DNA of 64,000 bases, from positions 1 through 64,000 of the forward strand of contig NZ_QSUN01000008.1 of the NCBI RefSeq assembly GCF_003438995.1, written 5' to 3'. The notes under the pieces are model-generated. The model made no database searches and had not been told where the DNA came from. It saw nothing but the letters and a program-made list of their open reading frames with translations. Each line of letters starts with the position of its first letter. Positions within the stretch are counted from its first letter, which is position 1. The translations under genes were made by a program, and so were the position numbers. This DNA is from Bacteroides sp. OM05-12. Lineage in GTDB: Bacteria > Bacteroidota > Bacteroidia > Bacteroidales > Bacteroidaceae. This document shows positions 16,818-26,753 of the stretch, in pieces.

Positions 16818-19808
16818 TTATTCCAAATAAAGAATCAATCCTTTTTTAGCCGGGACGGAGAGTATTTCCGAAAGAGAATATTCTCCGGCATCTTGGAAAC
16901 CTTTTATATACGGAGCTTTGATACGAGCATTCTTTGGAGAGATCTTCAGTCTTTTCCAATCAATGTTCAATCGAATTTCTTTTAACTCGTTTCCATAATT
17001 ACCAATAGACAACAGTACTCTATCATCTTTCACATAAGATGTAACCTTCACCTCGGTATCTGTAGAAGTAACAATCGGATTGTCTTCCCAAAATCCAACC
17101 ATATATGCATCCCGGATACCAAAATCATCCCATACTTTCCATACGGGACGAGGATCACATTTGATTCCTTCCGTAAACCACGCATATCTGGAAGTCATGC
17201 CGTATTGCATGCCCAGCCACTGATTTCCTCCGGCATGAAGCATATCGCCCATCAATCCGAAAGGAATCCCCGAACTTTCCACCAACCAATTTACCGGTTT
17301 CATCTTGTTGTAAACAAATGACTCTCCAAACCATACCTTATTAATATAAGGAAAGAATTCCGCATATTGATTGACCGGTCCTTTTGAAAAGCCGGTGTTA
17401 GAATGTAAATCAATGATGCAACCGGGTTTTACTTCATCCATCACACGGCGCATACGTTTCAAAATTCTCCGATCGTAAGCCACATCATCCAGATAAAGGC
17501 CGTCAATATCCGCATTCTCTATGATCCATGCAAGTCCTTCTATATAATAATTATACCAACGGGAATTCATATCAGGAGAGGATTGGATAGCAGCATCGGC
17601 AACAATTCCATTCACTTCTTTATCCAAAGGATGATACCATTGAGGACGATAACCATCTACAAGATGTTCTCTTAACCACGGATAACCACCACCCTTTCCC
17701 GTATCGAATATCTCATTGCCCAAACTCCGTAATGCCCATATTTCGGTAGCAGCACTCGTTAACTCACGAATCGTATAGTATATTTTCACTTTGCATCCTT
17801 TTTTATGCCATTTCCGAGTGAAATCCTTCAACTTATCCACACTCAGAAAAGGATAATTAATAAAAGGATTATATTCGTTTGCATGGTGAATATTAATTAT
17901 CTTTACTCCATCCTCCACATCTGCATCAGTCACTTCCGGTCTGCCTAAACTATGATAATAACGATCGGTAAACTGGCTTTTATAATCAATTTCCTTCACC
18001 GGAGTAACAAGCAGCGCAAAATCAAAAATAATGGGTTCATCCTGTTTCAACTGTCTTTCGCCGCTATATATGGTAGCCACGACTTGATGTTTCTGTTTTT
18101 CAATTGTGAAACCTCCTTTACCTTCGTTGTACCAACTATCAGGATATGCCGGGTGATAAAGATTCAATAAAGGACCGGTATAAGCACTGCCTCGCAGCTC
18201 ACAATGTAGTCCGGCATGAGCCGAACCTATCCAAAAACTGTCAAAAGGCCAAAGCCTGTTTTCAATAGGGGCATCCCATGTACCATGATATGATTGAGGT
18301 ATCTCCTGACCATGCAATCCCATACCTACCACATACTTGGCAACTTTCTCTTTCATCGGTATTTCCATACGGATATCTTTCACATTGATTGCTTGTGTGG
18401 GGGTAACTGTATAGATATAATTCATCCATCCGTCGAACTCCAACGTAGCTTTGCAATCTATTTTCAAATCGTTATCAGAAGCGCGCCATTGCCAACTGAT
18501 TGCATCACCTGTTCCATTATCGAATACAGGTTTGGCTTTTAAGCATTTGATTCCTTCGTTTGTCTCCACAATCAACTTAATGGAAGATGATAAGATTTCA
18601 TTATTCCATGCTTTTACTTGAAGCGGTAATGGAGTATCTTTACCAATCAGAATATTTCTTCCCAAACATGAAAGTGCATTCTTTTTCATGCCGACAGGGA
18701 TATAGGGTTTCACCACATCATGATTTATCCCCCTAGTCGAGTTCAACCAACGAAGACGGGAATGACGCCAGATTTCACTGTCGCCACGATCTGCCAAAAC
18801 AGCTTCATCCACAATTATTGAAACAGGAACGGTGAAAAGCAACTTATCTTTGGAATAGATCTTTATGTCTCCCGTATAAATCCCTGCCGGTTGATCTTCT
18901 TTTATATCCACGCCAAACCAAAGCGGTTGAACAGCATGGGAAGATATTTGCAAGTTTATTTTAAACGGACTGCCGTAAGGATTCGTTCCTTCTGTATTAA
19001 AACAAGTAATAGCTTGTGACGGAATATGGCAGTCACCATTATTCAAGCCATCAGTTTGATAGGTAATTTCAGGCAAAGGTTGATTTCCATTCCAAAGAGC
19101 CAACTGAAAAGCATAATATTCATTGCGTTGAGCTGTTCCTGAAAAAGTAGTTCCGGGTACTACTTTGAGCCATTTATTCGGAATATGGTCAAACATACGA
19201 ACCGGACAGGAACGGTCTTCCGGAAATATCCAACATAAAGCAGGATGAGTCTGTTGATAAGCCGATTCTTCCGATTTAGTTGCAATCACCTCCATCGGAT
19301 AGAAACGATCAAACTGTGTTCTTGATTCCACCGCTTCTACAACAGCAGCCGGAATCTCCGTTTTTATTCCGTCCAACTCTCGGAGCCAATTTTGTGCAAG
19401 AGATGCTTCTACTGGATAATAATGTCCATGAAATCCTCCCTGACCTTTATAAGGCTCATAGGACAAATAATAGAAATAATAAGTACCTTGTTCTACAGGT
19501 CCGAAAAGCAATTTGCAATTTTCATTATCCACCTGCAAACGTTGAACATTGCGAACCGTATCTCCGGTTTGCGCATTGACAATCAGGAAGGCATGTTTCT
19601 CCACTTCACGGTCATGACGTCTCCAATGAAAATCCAAGCTGACAACAGGCGAGGTTTGGTCTATTCTAAGCACCGCCCTATGGTTTCCAAACGAATTTTC
19701 CCATTGAACATCAGGAACACGATATGTATACTCTTCCTGAGCATTGAGATTCAGAACAATCACTAACCCGACAATAAAAATCCATAATTTCAAATAATGT
19801 GTTTTCAT
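16818..19808 (-). CDS. Secreted GH123-like glycoside hydrolase (DUF6067-type)
   Basis: A 996-residue protein with a signal peptide (LWIFIVGLVIVLNLNA, cleavage near QE). The N-terminal half is beta-rich with the module NRLWPFDSFWIGSAHAGLHC and an EIWRHSRLRWLNSTRGINHD stretch. The C-terminal half resembles a TIM barrel (VKIYYTIRELT, GLYLDDVAYDRRILKRMR, IIDLHSNTGFSKGPVNQYAE, WFGESFVY). I associate this layout with the DUF6067/GH123-like proteins of Bacteroides, related to beta-N-acetylgalactosaminidases; the specificity is not proven. It is 15 bp behind the GH95 gene on the same strand, so both act on one glycan, probably fucosylated or GalNAc-containing. Confidence 0.7.
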   Translation of the reverse strand: MKTHYLKLWIFIVGLVIVLNLNAQEEYTYRVPDVQWENSFGNHRAVLRIDQTSPVVSLDFHWRRHDREVEKHAFLIVNAQTGDTVRNVQRLQVDNENCKLLFGPVEQGTYYFYYLSYEPYKGQGGFHGHYYPVEASLAQNWLRELDGIKTEIPAAVVEAVESRTQFDRFYPMEVIATKSEESAYQQTHPALCWIFPEDRSCPVRMFDHIPNKWLKVVPGTTFSGTAQRNEYYAFQLALWNGNQPLPEITYQTDGLNNGDCHIPSQAITCFNTEGTNPYGSPFKINLQISSHAVQPLWFGVDIKEDQPAGIYTGDIKIYSKDKLLFTVPVSIIVDEAVLADRGDSEIWRHSRLRWLNSTRGINHDVVKPYIPVGMKKNALSCLGRNILIGKDTPLPLQVKAWNNEILSSSIKLIVETNEGIKCLKAKPVFDNGTGDAISWQWRASDNDLKIDCKATLEFDGWMNYIYTVTPTQAINVKDIRMEIPMKEKVAKYVVGMGLHGQEIPQSYHGTWDAPIENRLWPFDSFWIGSAHAGLHCELRGSAYTGPLLNLYHPAYPDSWYNEGKGGFTIEKQKHQVVATIYSGERQLKQDEPIIFDFALLVTPVKEIDYKSQFTDRYYHSLGRPEVTDADVEDGVKIINIHHANEYNPFINYPFLSVDKLKDFTRKWHKKGCKVKIYYTIRELTSAATEIWALRSLGNEIFDTGKGGGYPWLREHLVDGYRPQWYHPLDKEVNGIVADAAIQSSPDMNSRWYNYYIEGLAWIIENADIDGLYLDDVAYDRRILKRMRRVMDEVKPGCIIDLHSNTGFSKGPVNQYAEFFPYINKVWFGESFVYNKMKPVNWLVESSGIPFGLMGDMLHAGGNQWLGMQYGMTSRYAWFTEGIKCDPRPVWKVWDDFGIRDAYMVGFWEDNPIVTSTDTEVKVTSYVKDDRVLLSIGNYGNELKEIRLNIDWKRLKISPKNARIKAPYIKGFQDAGEYSLSEILSVPAKKGLILYLE

Positions 19809-19823
19809 TTATAGTTTAAAGTA

Positions 19824-22226
19824 TTAATAGATATATAAATTCACTTTCTCTCCTTTCTCCATCGTAATAGAAAGCAATTCATTCGATTTAACAAGGCTTT
19901 TTGTTTTACCTTTTACCAGCTTTATCTCCGGATTTGCTGTTCCCAAAACCGGTAGTTTTATCTGATAAGTACCGGAACATTCCGCATATAATTCCACTTT
20001 CATCTTTTCAGTGGCAGCCTCATCCCATGAAGCATTTACAACCATTCCTCCCCTTGCCTTCAACCCTCGAAACGAACCTTTCTTCCAGTAATAAGCAGGA
20101 AGAATTTCAATGTAACCGTCATGACTTTGAAGGAGCATTTCTGCAATACCGGCAGTACCTCCGAAGTTTCCGTCAATCTGAAAAGGCGGATGCGCACAGA
20201 AAAGATTCGGATAAGTACCTCCTCCCCGATATTCTTTCGAAATATTCACCGGATACAGTAGCCCTTTTAATAATTTATGTGCTCTTTCTCCATCTTTCAG
20301 ACGCGCCCAGAAATTAATCTTCCAAGCTCGTGACCATCCGGTACCACCATCTCCCCGCCTGTCAAGCGTAGTGCGGCAAGCATTTATCAGCTCCGGTGTC
20401 TTAATAGGTGTAATTTGATTGGCAGGATATAAGCCGTAAAGATGAGAAACATGACGGTGCGTTATCTCCGCTTCAGGGTAATCTTCCAACCATTCTTGCA
20501 AATAGCCGCCTTTTTTGCTTACTTGCATAGGAGGAAGTTGCCGGATAGCCGATGTTATTTCAGTACGGAAAGCAGAATCAATAGCCAAGATTTCAGATGC
20601 CGCTAATGTGTTTTCAAACAGTTCCCTGATAATCTGCGTATCCATAGTAGGCCCCATACACACGCATATTTTCTCTCCATTCAGCAGAAAACCATTCTCC
20701 GGTGAAGAAGAAGGCGCTGTTACTAGCCAACCATGCTTCGGTTCTTTAATCATTGTAGACAGGAAAAATTCACTCGCGCTTTTCAACGTCGGATAAATTT
20801 GACTTATATAGGATTTATCACCGGGATTAAACAAATGATGTTGCCAAAGATGCTCGCACAACCATGCCCCACCCGTATTGGTTGCTCCCCATGAAGCATG
20901 TTCTCCCGGTGCCGTAAAGTTCCATGGATTGCTGACCACATGGGCCACCCATCCTTTAGCACCGTAAAAACCTTTAGCAGTAATCTCACCGGAAGGAACT
21001 AATTGTTGTGTATAGTCAATTAATGTACGATGCAATTCGGGTAAGTTGATAACTTCTGCCGGCCAATAACACATCTGCAAATTTATATTCAGGTGATAAT
21101 CTCCATTCCACGGCGTTTGAACAGTATTTGCCCATAAGCCTTGCAGGTTAAGCGGCAATCCGTTTTCACGAGTACCGCTAATCATTAAATAGCGTCCATA
21201 GTGAAAATACAGAGCATAAAGAGCCGGATCTTCAATCTCTTGATTTTCAATCAACCGTTTGTCAGTAGGTTTATCCGGTTGCGAACCGCCTAACTGAAGG
21301 TCTACTCTATCAAATTTCTCTTGATAGGCCTTGCGGTGAGCATCACGTAATTTGTCATATTTAATAGTACAGGCATCCGTCAATAAAGAATCTACAGTTC
21401 GACGGAAATCTTTAGAAGTATAATCCGTACCTGATGAAATAATAACATAAGCCTCTTTCGCTTTATCGATACTCAATACTTTATTTTTAGAATTTATTTC
21501 TCCATCGGTTACCACCCGAACCTTCGTCAGGTACTGCATACCCGGTCCGTTGTATCCATCGTTCAATTCCCCTTTCATGCATAAGACATTCCCTTCCGTA
21601 TAAGTTTCAAAACGTTCGGGACGGCTTAATGACAAGTCGAAAGCTAATTTCTTTGCTTTATTTGAAGTCAGACGAATCACAATCACATCCTGTGCATGAG
21701 ATACAAAATATTCACGAGAATATTCCACACCTTTCATCCGGAAATGGGTATAGGCTTCCGCATTGTTTAAATCCAACCCTCTGCGATAATCCGAATAAAC
21801 AGAATCATTATAATGGTAAGTAATATTCAGCGTTCCCAATGTCTCAAAACAACCATAAGGAGCATCCTTTCCCTTGGCAAAGTTTGTACCTGCTCCTTTA
21901 CACTTGAAATGGGTATACGCCAAATCCTGCGCCTCCTTATTTTTTCCTTCAAGAAGTAATTCCCTTATTTGCGGTAAATACCGTATTGTTTCCGGATTTA
22001 CAGCATCTTCCCGACTGCCCGACCAAAGTGTTATATCATTCAAAATCACTTTTTCATGGAACAAGCCTCCATCCGGCATCGCCCCTAAACGACCGTTACC
22101 CAACGGAAGAGATTCTTCCCATGTAAGGGCCGGAAGAGTATACCATAACTCCAATTCCCCCTTTGCAAAACCGCTCAATACTACACTTTGACAGAAAAGA
22201 AAGCTTAAAAGCCTGAACAAACGCAT
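19824..22226 (-). CDS. GH95 alpha-L-fucosidase (or alpha-L-galactosidase)
   Basis: An 800-residue secreted enzyme. The N-terminal beta-sandwich starts [20 protein letters not shown] and [18 protein letters not shown], the GH95 hallmark. The (alpha/alpha)6 barrel has [17 protein letters not shown] with the conserved Asn pair, [11 protein letters not shown], and [22 protein letters not shown]95 enzymes are inverting and usually release alpha-1,2-linked fucose from host glycans, or L-galactose from plant xyloglucan. Two starts are possible (22241 and 22226); the second is used because it begins directly at the signal peptide [20 protein letters not shown]. It heads a two-gene operon with the GH123-like enzyme. 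Confidence 0.9.
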   Translation of the reverse strand: MRLFRLLSFLFCQSVVLSGFAKGELELWYTLPALTWEESLPLGNGRLGAMPDGGLFHEKVILNDITLWSGSREDAVNPETIRYLPQIRELLLEGKNKEAQDLAYTHFKCKGAGTNFAKGKDAPYGCFETLGTLNITYHYNDSVYSDYRRGLDLNNAEAYTHFRMKGVEYSREYFVSHAQDVIVIRLTSNKAKKLAFDLSLSRPERFETYTEGNVLCMKGELNDGYNGPGMQYLTKVRVVTDGEINSKNKVLSIDKAKEAYVIISSGTDYTSKDFRRTVDSLLTDACTIKYDKLRDAHRKAYQEKFDRVDLQLGGSQPDKPTDKRLIENQEIEDPALYALYFHYGRYLMISGTRENGLPLNLQGLWANTVQTPWNGDYHLNINLQMCYWPAEVINLPELHRTLIDYTQQLVPSGEITAKGFYGAKGWVAHVVSNPWNFTAPGEHASWGATNTGGAWLCEHLWQHHLFNPGDKSYISQIYPTLKSASEFFLSTMIKEPKHGWLVTAPSSSPENGFLLNGEKICVCMGPTMDTQIIRELFENTLAASEILAIDSAFRTEITSAIRQLPPMQVSKKGGYLQEWLEDYPEAEITHRHVSHLYGLYPANQITPIKTPELINACRTTLDRRGDGGTGWSRAWKINFWARLKDGERAHKLLKGLLYPVNISKEYRGGGTYPNLFCAHPPFQIDGNFGGTAGIAEMLLQSHDGYIEILPAYYWKKGSFRGLKARGGMVVNASWDEAATEKMKVELYAECSGTYQIKLPVLGTANPEIKLVKGKTKSLVKSNELLSITMEKGEKVNLYIY

Positions 22227-22283
22227 TGAATACCCCATCATGTTTTAATGATTTATATGTTTTTCTCCAAAATCCTATGGCAA

Positions 22284-22291
22284 CAAAGTTA
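22284..22291 (-). promoter_or_regulatory. Probable -7 box of the GH95 operon
   Basis: TAACTTTG on the minus strand fits TAnnTTTG and gives a leader of about 50 nt. No TTG lies 20 bp upstream. Confidence 0.4.
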
Positions 22292-22407
22292 CCGCAGGAC
22301 GGAGTTACTTCATGTATAATATCGTCTATTATATTACTAAAAACGTCTAATAACGCATTTATCGGGACATAGCAATAATGAATACAGGCAAATAAAATTA
22401 TTTATTA

Positions 22408-22415
22408 TATCTTTG
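22408..22415 (+). promoter_or_regulatory. -7 box of the small basic ORF
   Basis: TATCTTTG fits TAnnTTTG and would start transcription about 17 nt before the ATG at 22439. It supports the view that the small ORF is a transcribed gene of its own. The -33 region has no clear TTG. Confidence 0.5.
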
Positions 22416-22438
22416 CACAGTCTAAACAAACAATGTAT

Positions 22439-22651
22439 ATGAAAAAACAAATTACGCGGGATGACTACATCAAAGCCAACCGTAAAGCAAGTCGTGAAGA
22501 AGAAATTCAAGCTCACGGACACCCGATTTGCTATAAAAGGGTGCATGTTTCCAAAAAGGTTTATAACCGTAAAAAGATTAAGGCAGGCGATAAGGGTCTG
22601 CCTTATTTGTTTTTAACGAACTTAATCACAAAATGTTTATTTGTAAACTAA
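22439..22651 (+). CDS. Small basic protein with a terminator inside its 3' coding region
   Basis: A protein of 70 residues if the frame is read to its stop. It starts MKKQITRDDYIKANRKASRE, continues EEIQAHGHPICYKRVHVSKK, and has a Lys/Arg-rich C-terminal half. An 8-bp perfect terminator hairpin at 22579-22605 plus a T-run lies inside the reading frame with no in-frame stop before it. Most transcripts would therefore end within codons 57-59 and lack a stop codon. This is the arrangement of the ribosome-rescue factor ArfA of Enterobacteria, also a short basic protein; homology to ArfA is not evident, so that role is inference. From memory, similar small proteins occur in other Bacteroides. An alternative is a transcribed ORF overlapping the terminator of the convergent acyltransferase. 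Confidence 0.6.
   Translation: MKKQITRDDYIKANRKASREEEIQAHGHPICYKRVHVSKKVYNRKKIKAGDKGLPYLFLTNLITKCLFVN
22579..22614 (+). terminator. Intrinsic terminator inside the small ORF (possibly bidirectional)
   Basis: TAAGGCAG (22579-22586) pairs perfectly with CTGCCTTA (22598-22605) around an 11-nt loop and is followed by TTTGTTTTT. On the minus strand the hairpin is followed by ATCTTTTTA, so it could also end the panB-MFS-acyltransferase transcript whose last stop is at 22637. Confidence 0.75.
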
Positions 22652-23575
22652 CATCTGTTTCCTCCCAAAGAAATAAGTAGAGAAATGTAGTTTATCCATC
22701 AGCCATGTAATACCGAAGCACCCGGCAAGAACAAATGTCACAGCCACACACATAAAGCACATTCCGGAAGAATCAAAAGCGAATACAGGTACGAAGAACT
22801 TGGAAAGAATAGTAAATATAGGAGAAAACAAAAGAATAACTAATGTGTTGCGTCCTATAAAATAACTGTATTGTTTTATTCTGTTCGGCAGATAATGATA
22901 AATAAATAACAGAAAGCTGATAACCAAATAGGTTATTGTTACCCCGGCTAATGTTTCTCTATGCAGATTTTCCGGAAAACAACAAAAGAAAACCAAAGGT
23001 ATTATTGCCAAAACGGAGGAACGAAATACAGTAAGAAAACCCTGTCTACTTCTACTGACGGCTACACCTATCAGAAAATAGATTGCATTCGAGAACGACA
23101 TCAGTCCACAAACGGAAGACAATAAATAGAAACAAATACTTAATAGAATAAAACGGGAAAAACTATCCATACGGATATAATTATAGACGAAATAATAGAC
23201 TATACTGCACACCACTAACGTATGCAGATACCAATATGGTCCCATAGGTGCTATAAAAGCTTTGTTCAGCAAAAGCTGCAACGTGACTTCATCAATAGGA
23301 TTTCTTGTAGGTACAACAGCAGACATGACGGTATATCCCGTCTCCATTATGGCATACGGAATGAAGATCCATAGCATCCCCTTTAAAAAAGACTTTAACG
23401 GTTTGTCAATATTAGCCAGATAGCCGGAAAGAATAAGGAAAGCAGACATGTGAAAGGTATATACCACATTTTTTGCATAGGGATACTTATCAGCAATGTA
23501 TACCAAATGAAAAATGATCATCAATACGATAAATATACACTTCAAATAATCCAGTTCCTTTATCCTACTTGCCAT
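22637..23575 (-). CDS. Membrane acyltransferase (Acyl_transf_3 family)
   Basis: A 312-residue integral membrane protein with about ten helices. It starts MASRIKELDYLKCIFIVLMI, followed by FHLVY, where the conserved His of the family's R/H active-site pair sits in helix 1. It has PYWYLHTLVVCSIVYYF and ends in a basic tail. Proteins of this family transfer acetyl or other acyl groups to exported sugars or lipids. It lies 3 bp behind the MFS gene and so belongs to the panB operon, though a link to pantothenate synthesis is not obvious. Confidence 0.85.
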   Translation of the reverse strand: MASRIKELDYLKCIFIVLMIIFHLVYIADKYPYAKNVVYTFHMSAFLILSGYLANIDKPLKSFLKGMLWIFIPYAIMETGYTVMSAVVPTRNPIDEVTLQLLLNKAFIAPMGPYWYLHTLVVCSIVYYFVYNYIRMDSFSRFILLSICFYLLSSVCGLMSFSNAIYFLIGVAVSRSRQGFLTVFRSSVLAIIPLVFFCCFPENLHRETLAGVTITYLVISFLLFIYHYLPNRIKQYSYFIGRNTLVILLFSPIFTILSKFFVPVFAFDSSGMCFMCVAVTFVLAGCFGITWLMDKLHFSTYFFGRKQMLVYK

Positions 23576-23578
23576 AAG

Positions 23579-24739
23579 CTATCGTAGTTTATGCTTTTTA
23601 AAATAAGGGTTAGTTAATCCTAAATAGAATCCTAATGCCAATATTACAGCCACTATCCCTACTTGGAATACGGAAATATAAGATGAAATATCAATCAGAT
23701 AGCATCCCACAGCTACTCCTAAAGCAACACCGAGTTCCCATGCCAACAGGTAAGTAGTGTTGGCCGTACCACGCTGGCAATGCTCGGAGAGTTTGACTAA
23801 AATAAGCAAGAAATCCGAAGAGACAAGGCCTAAGCCCAATCCCATCATTACGGCGGCAGTCATTAAAGCAAGCGAATCGACATGGGTTATAATCAGCAAA
23901 AGCGATGCACCCATCAACAAAAGCCCGCTTACCACCCGGGCGCGTATATCCGCATTCTCGAAAACATGCTTATTGGCTATCATAGCCAACACAAATCCTC
24001 CGGCAAGTAATATAAAGAAATGGAGCGTCATTTCCTGCATCTGTACGGATTCGGTATACATATTAATCGTGGTAAGCAACATCCCGAATACAAATGAGAC
24101 CAAGATGAGGTTAATGGCAGGCAGCCATCCTCTAAGCAGCAGGAAACGATCCAAAGAACATACCGGAGCTCCTATCGGAGCGCGGAAAGGGACATGAATG
24201 AGGGATACGAATATTAAGCCTATTCCTCCTAATATAATAGACGCGTAGAGCACCTGTTGCAAACCTTCATACTTGTAAAGCAGCAAACCGATCATCGCTC
24301 CGAATACCATTCCCAAACGTGCAGCCCACCCAAAACAAGTGTTTGCCTCACTGCGTCTGGAGGTATTGGTTATATCGATTGCCAAAGTGCTTCCCATGGT
24401 AGTCGCCACACCAAACAATGCTCCCTGTATGATGCGGAGTACTGCAACCCACAACAAAGTACCGACCATAGAATATCCTCCCACAATGGCTATTACCGCC
24501 AGAAAAGAAAGCATACAGACATTCTTTCGTCTGAAAGTGTCGATAAAATAGCTATAAAAAGGTCCGAGCAGGAACTGCGATAACGCAAACAAAGCGAGTA
24601 TCCCCCCTGCAATAGAAAGAGACGTATCGAAACGCTCCACCAAATACATTGGTAACACGGGCAAAAGCATATATAAGGAGGCAAAGAGCAATAAATTACT
24701 CAAATATATCCTTATAAAATCATGTGTCCATAGCTTCAT
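23579..24739 (-). CDS. MFS transporter
   Basis: A 386-residue inner-membrane protein with 12 predicted helices. The loop between helices 2 and 3, FLLGPFYSYFIDTFRRKNV, is the MFS signature D-x-x-R-R-K. The pattern of helices (MLLPVLPMYLVERF at the start, a long central loop around VPFRAPIGAPVCSLDRFLL) suggests a drug- or metabolite-efflux type. The ligand is unknown. It is encoded between panB (17 bp upstream) and the acyltransferase (3 bp downstream) in one operon. Confidence 0.88.
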   Translation of the reverse strand: MKLWTHDFIRIYLSNLLLFASLYMLLPVLPMYLVERFDTSLSIAGGILALFALSQFLLGPFYSYFIDTFRRKNVCMLSFLAVIAIVGGYSMVGTLLWVAVLRIIQGALFGVATTMGSTLAIDITNTSRRSEANTCFGWAARLGMVFGAMIGLLLYKYEGLQQVLYASIILGGIGLIFVSLIHVPFRAPIGAPVCSLDRFLLLRGWLPAINLILVSFVFGMLLTTINMYTESVQMQEMTLHFFILLAGGFVLAMIANKHVFENADIRARVVSGLLLMGASLLLIITHVDSLALMTAAVMMGLGLGLVSSDFLLILVKLSEHCQRGTANTTYLLAWELGVALGVAVGCYLIDISSYISVFQVGIVAVILALGFYLGLTNPYFKKHKLR

Positions 24740-24756
24740 ACATTCGGTATTAATGA

Positions 24757-25578
24757 CTAATATTGTTCCTGTTCGTTCGGGAAATCGCTACTTTTTACGT
24801 CGGCAACATACTGACTGATGGCGTTTGTCATCACACTATGCAAATCAGCATAACGACGGAGGAAACGAGGACTGAATCCTTGAGACATTCCCAACATATC
24901 GGATACCACCAATACTTGTCCGTCTACATAGCCTCCCGCACCGATACCGATAACAGGAATAGTCAATTCTTTTGCCACACGTGCCGCAAGGGATGCCGGA
25001 ATCTTTTCCAACACCAAACCGAAACAACCGGCTTCTTCCAAAAGATGCGCGTCACGAACCAACTTTTCGGCTTCGGCATCTTCTTTTGCACGTACGGTGT
25101 ATGTTCCGTATTTATTAATAGACTGAGGCATCAATCCCAAATGTCCCATAATAGGAATACCGGCAGAGATAATACGCTTTACCGTATCAATAATTTCTTC
25201 TCCGCCTTCCAACTTCAACGCATCGGCGTGAGATTCTTTCATAATACGAATGGCAGAAGCCACACCTTCCAACGGATTTCCCTGATAAGAGCCGAAAGGC
25301 ATATCTACAATAACCAATGCACGCTTCACACCGCGAACCACGGATTTACCATGATAAATCATCTGGTCGAGTGTCATTGGCAAAGTGGTAACATTACCTG
25401 CCATGACATTGGATGCGGAGTCACCTACAAGAACCACGTCTATACCTGCACCGTCTACAATCTGGGCTGTAGTATAATCATAAGAAGTAAGCATTGATAT
25501 TTTCTCTCCGCGCTGCTTCATTTCAAACAAACGGTGGGTAGTAACTTTTCTGGTATCGTCTGAAATATAACCTGCCAT
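24757..25578 (-). CDS. panB: 3-methyl-2-oxobutanoate hydroxymethyltransferase
   Basis: A 273-residue cytosolic TIM-barrel enzyme that adds a hydroxymethyl group from methylene-tetrahydrofolate to alpha-ketoisovalerate, giving ketopantoate in pantothenate/CoA synthesis. Motifs: [35 protein letters not shown] with the Mg-binding Asp, [14 protein letters not shown] [19 protein letters not shown], and [14 protein letters not shown]. The C-terminal [21 protein letters not shown] is also family-typical. A full consensus promoter lies 38 bp upstream. It is the first gene of an operon with an MFS transporter and an acyltransferase. Confidence 0.97.
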   Translation of the reverse strand: MAGYISDDTRKVTTHRLFEMKQRGEKISMLTSYDYTTAQIVDGAGIDVVLVGDSASNVMAGNVTTLPMTLDQMIYHGKSVVRGVKRALVIVDMPFGSYQGNPLEGVASAIRIMKESHADALKLEGGEEIIDTVKRIISAGIPIMGHLGLMPQSINKYGTYTVRAKEDAEAEKLVRDAHLLEEAGCFGLVLEKIPASLAARVAKELTIPVIGIGAGGYVDGQVLVVSDMLGMSQGFSPRFLRRYADLHSVMTNAISQYVADVKSSDFPNEQEQY

Positions 25579-25615
25579 AATTTTTCGTTTTTATTAGTTG
25601 TATTAAAATTGGGCG

Positions 25616-25646
25616 CAAAGTTATCTTTAAATCTTAACCCATACAA
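25616..25646 (-). promoter_or_regulatory. Promoter of the panB operon
   Basis: TTG (25644-25646), 20 bp, TAACTTTG (25616-25623) on the minus strand: a full match, giving a leader of about 31 nt. Confidence 0.7.
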
Positions 25647-25708
25647 GAAAAGAACGAAAAAAGAATATTTCGAATGTTGATATTACATCCGAAAGGCAAG
25701 AACGGAAT

Positions 25709-25850
25709 GTGTCAAAAGTCAAAGCATCCAAGTTTCCCCGCTTGAGCGGGGATTAAGGGGTGTGTGATCTTTCTTTGATTATTAAACTGTTAGAAAAATC
25801 ACACACACCCTACCCCCGCTCAAGCGGGGGAATTGAGATAGTTTTGACAC
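25709..25850. repeat. 142-bp inverted-repeat element (MITE-like hairpin)
   Basis: The ends are perfect inverted repeats, GTGTCAAAA (25709) and TTTTGACAC (25842-25850). Arms of about 60 bp are largely complementary, including GGGTGTGTGAT / ATCACACACACCC. Each arm also contains its own palindrome, CCCCGCTTGAGCGGGG on the left and a CCCCCGCTCAAGCGGGGG on the right. It has no ORF and could be a non-autonomous transposable element or an unusually long hairpin. A target duplication is not obvious. Confidence 0.7.
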
Positions 25851-25918
25851 AACCACTTCCATATAGATTTACCCATACATATATATATATTTATATAAAT
25901 ACATACGGGTGGAAAATA

Positions 25919-26004
25919 CGTTTCACCTTGCTCATCCTCTCGTTCAGGCAAAGCAAGCCTGTCGTTCAAGCATGGTCAAACGAATGGCATTCCTTGCTTA
26001 AACG
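25919..26004. repeat. 86-bp array of four 20-bp units, period 22 (copy 1)
   Basis: Units of 20 bp at 25919, 25941, 25963 and 25985 are separated by CT, GT and AA. The first three begin CGTT and the last two end AACG. Unit 1 (CGTTTCACCTTG...) partly pairs with unit 3 (...CATGGTCAAACG), and unit 2 (AAGCAAG) with unit 4 (CTTGCTT), giving an interleaved order A-B-A'-B'. Unit for unit it matches the array at 37638. Its last unit covers the stop codon (25998-26000) of the leftward HAD gene, so that gene's C-terminal codons lie in the element. Confidence 0.65.
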
Positions 26005-26651
26005 ATTGAATGAATCATATCATCATACGTAAAGTTACGGAAATCATCGATAACCAGTGCGCACATATCTTGAATGGCTTCACGGGAATTAGTGGTGGCA
26101 AGCCCTATGACGGTCATATTCGCAGCATTTCCTGACTTTAAACCATTGAATGAATCTTCGAAAACAAAGCTGCGGTCGGGAGTCGTACCAAAGATCTCTG
26201 CACCAAGCAGGTAGCAATCCGGAAAAGGTTTGGAGCGAGCAAAATCTTCTGCAATAAGGATACGGTCAAAATAACCTTTCAGTTCCGGACGGGCACGGTA
26301 AACTTTTTCCATCTTGATACGGTCACTGCTCGTCACTACTGCCAAACGAACATCGTGTTTACGTAAATCTGTCAGGAAATCAAGGATTCCCGGAATATAA
26401 TCATACGTCATGTTCGCTTCAAACTCCGTCAGTTCTTCGCGTATCTGCTGTTGTACATCTTCCATCCCGACAAAATGTTTATCGAAAATCTGCATTAAGG
26501 TACTTCCCTTTATCAAAGCAGAAAAATCATTAATCTCCGGATGATATTTACGTCCCTGTTCACCCCAAAAAATCGTGTATTGTGATTCTGTATCCACCAC
26601 TACCCCATCGAAATCAAAAAGTGCGGCTATCGGTTTAGTTGTATCTGCCAT
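25998..26651 (-). CDS. HAD-family phosphatase, beta-phosphoglucomutase-like
   Basis: A 217-residue cytosolic protein. HAD motif I is ALFDFDGVVVDTES (both Asp present), motif II VVTSSDR, motif III the Lys in RSKPFPDCYLLG, and motif IV FEDSFNGLKSG. The helical cap between residues 20 and 90 is of the beta-PGM/GPH class C1 type. It most likely acts on a small sugar phosphate; VVTSSDR with no obvious mutase-specific features leaves phosphatase as the safer call. Its last two codons and stop overlap the 86-bp repeat element, so its C-terminus may have been altered by that element. Confidence 0.85.
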   Translation of the reverse strand: MADTTKPIAALFDFDGVVVDTESQYTIFWGEQGRKYHPEINDFSALIKGSTLMQIFDKHFVGMEDVQQQIREELTEFEANMTYDYIPGILDFLTDLRKHDVRLAVVTSSDRIKMEKVYRARPELKGYFDRILIAEDFARSKPFPDCYLLGAEIFGTTPDRSFVFEDSFNGLKSGNAANMTVIGLATTNSREAIQDMCALVIDDFRNFTYDDMIHSIV

Positions 26652-26718
26652 ATAATTTCTTTAATTTGATTTAACGCGGCAAAGTTCATCATTCTACCTG
26701 AATACGGCAAATATTTCT

Positions 26719-26726
26719 TACCTTTG
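26719..26726 (+). promoter_or_regulatory. -7 box of the MATE gene
   Basis: TACCTTTG fits TAnnTTTG. The predicted start of transcription near 26733 lies behind the first possible ATG (26724), which argues for the downstream start at 26754. No TTG at -33. Confidence 0.45.
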
Positions 26727-26753
26727 CTCCATTTAAAAAAATATAAAGCCAAT

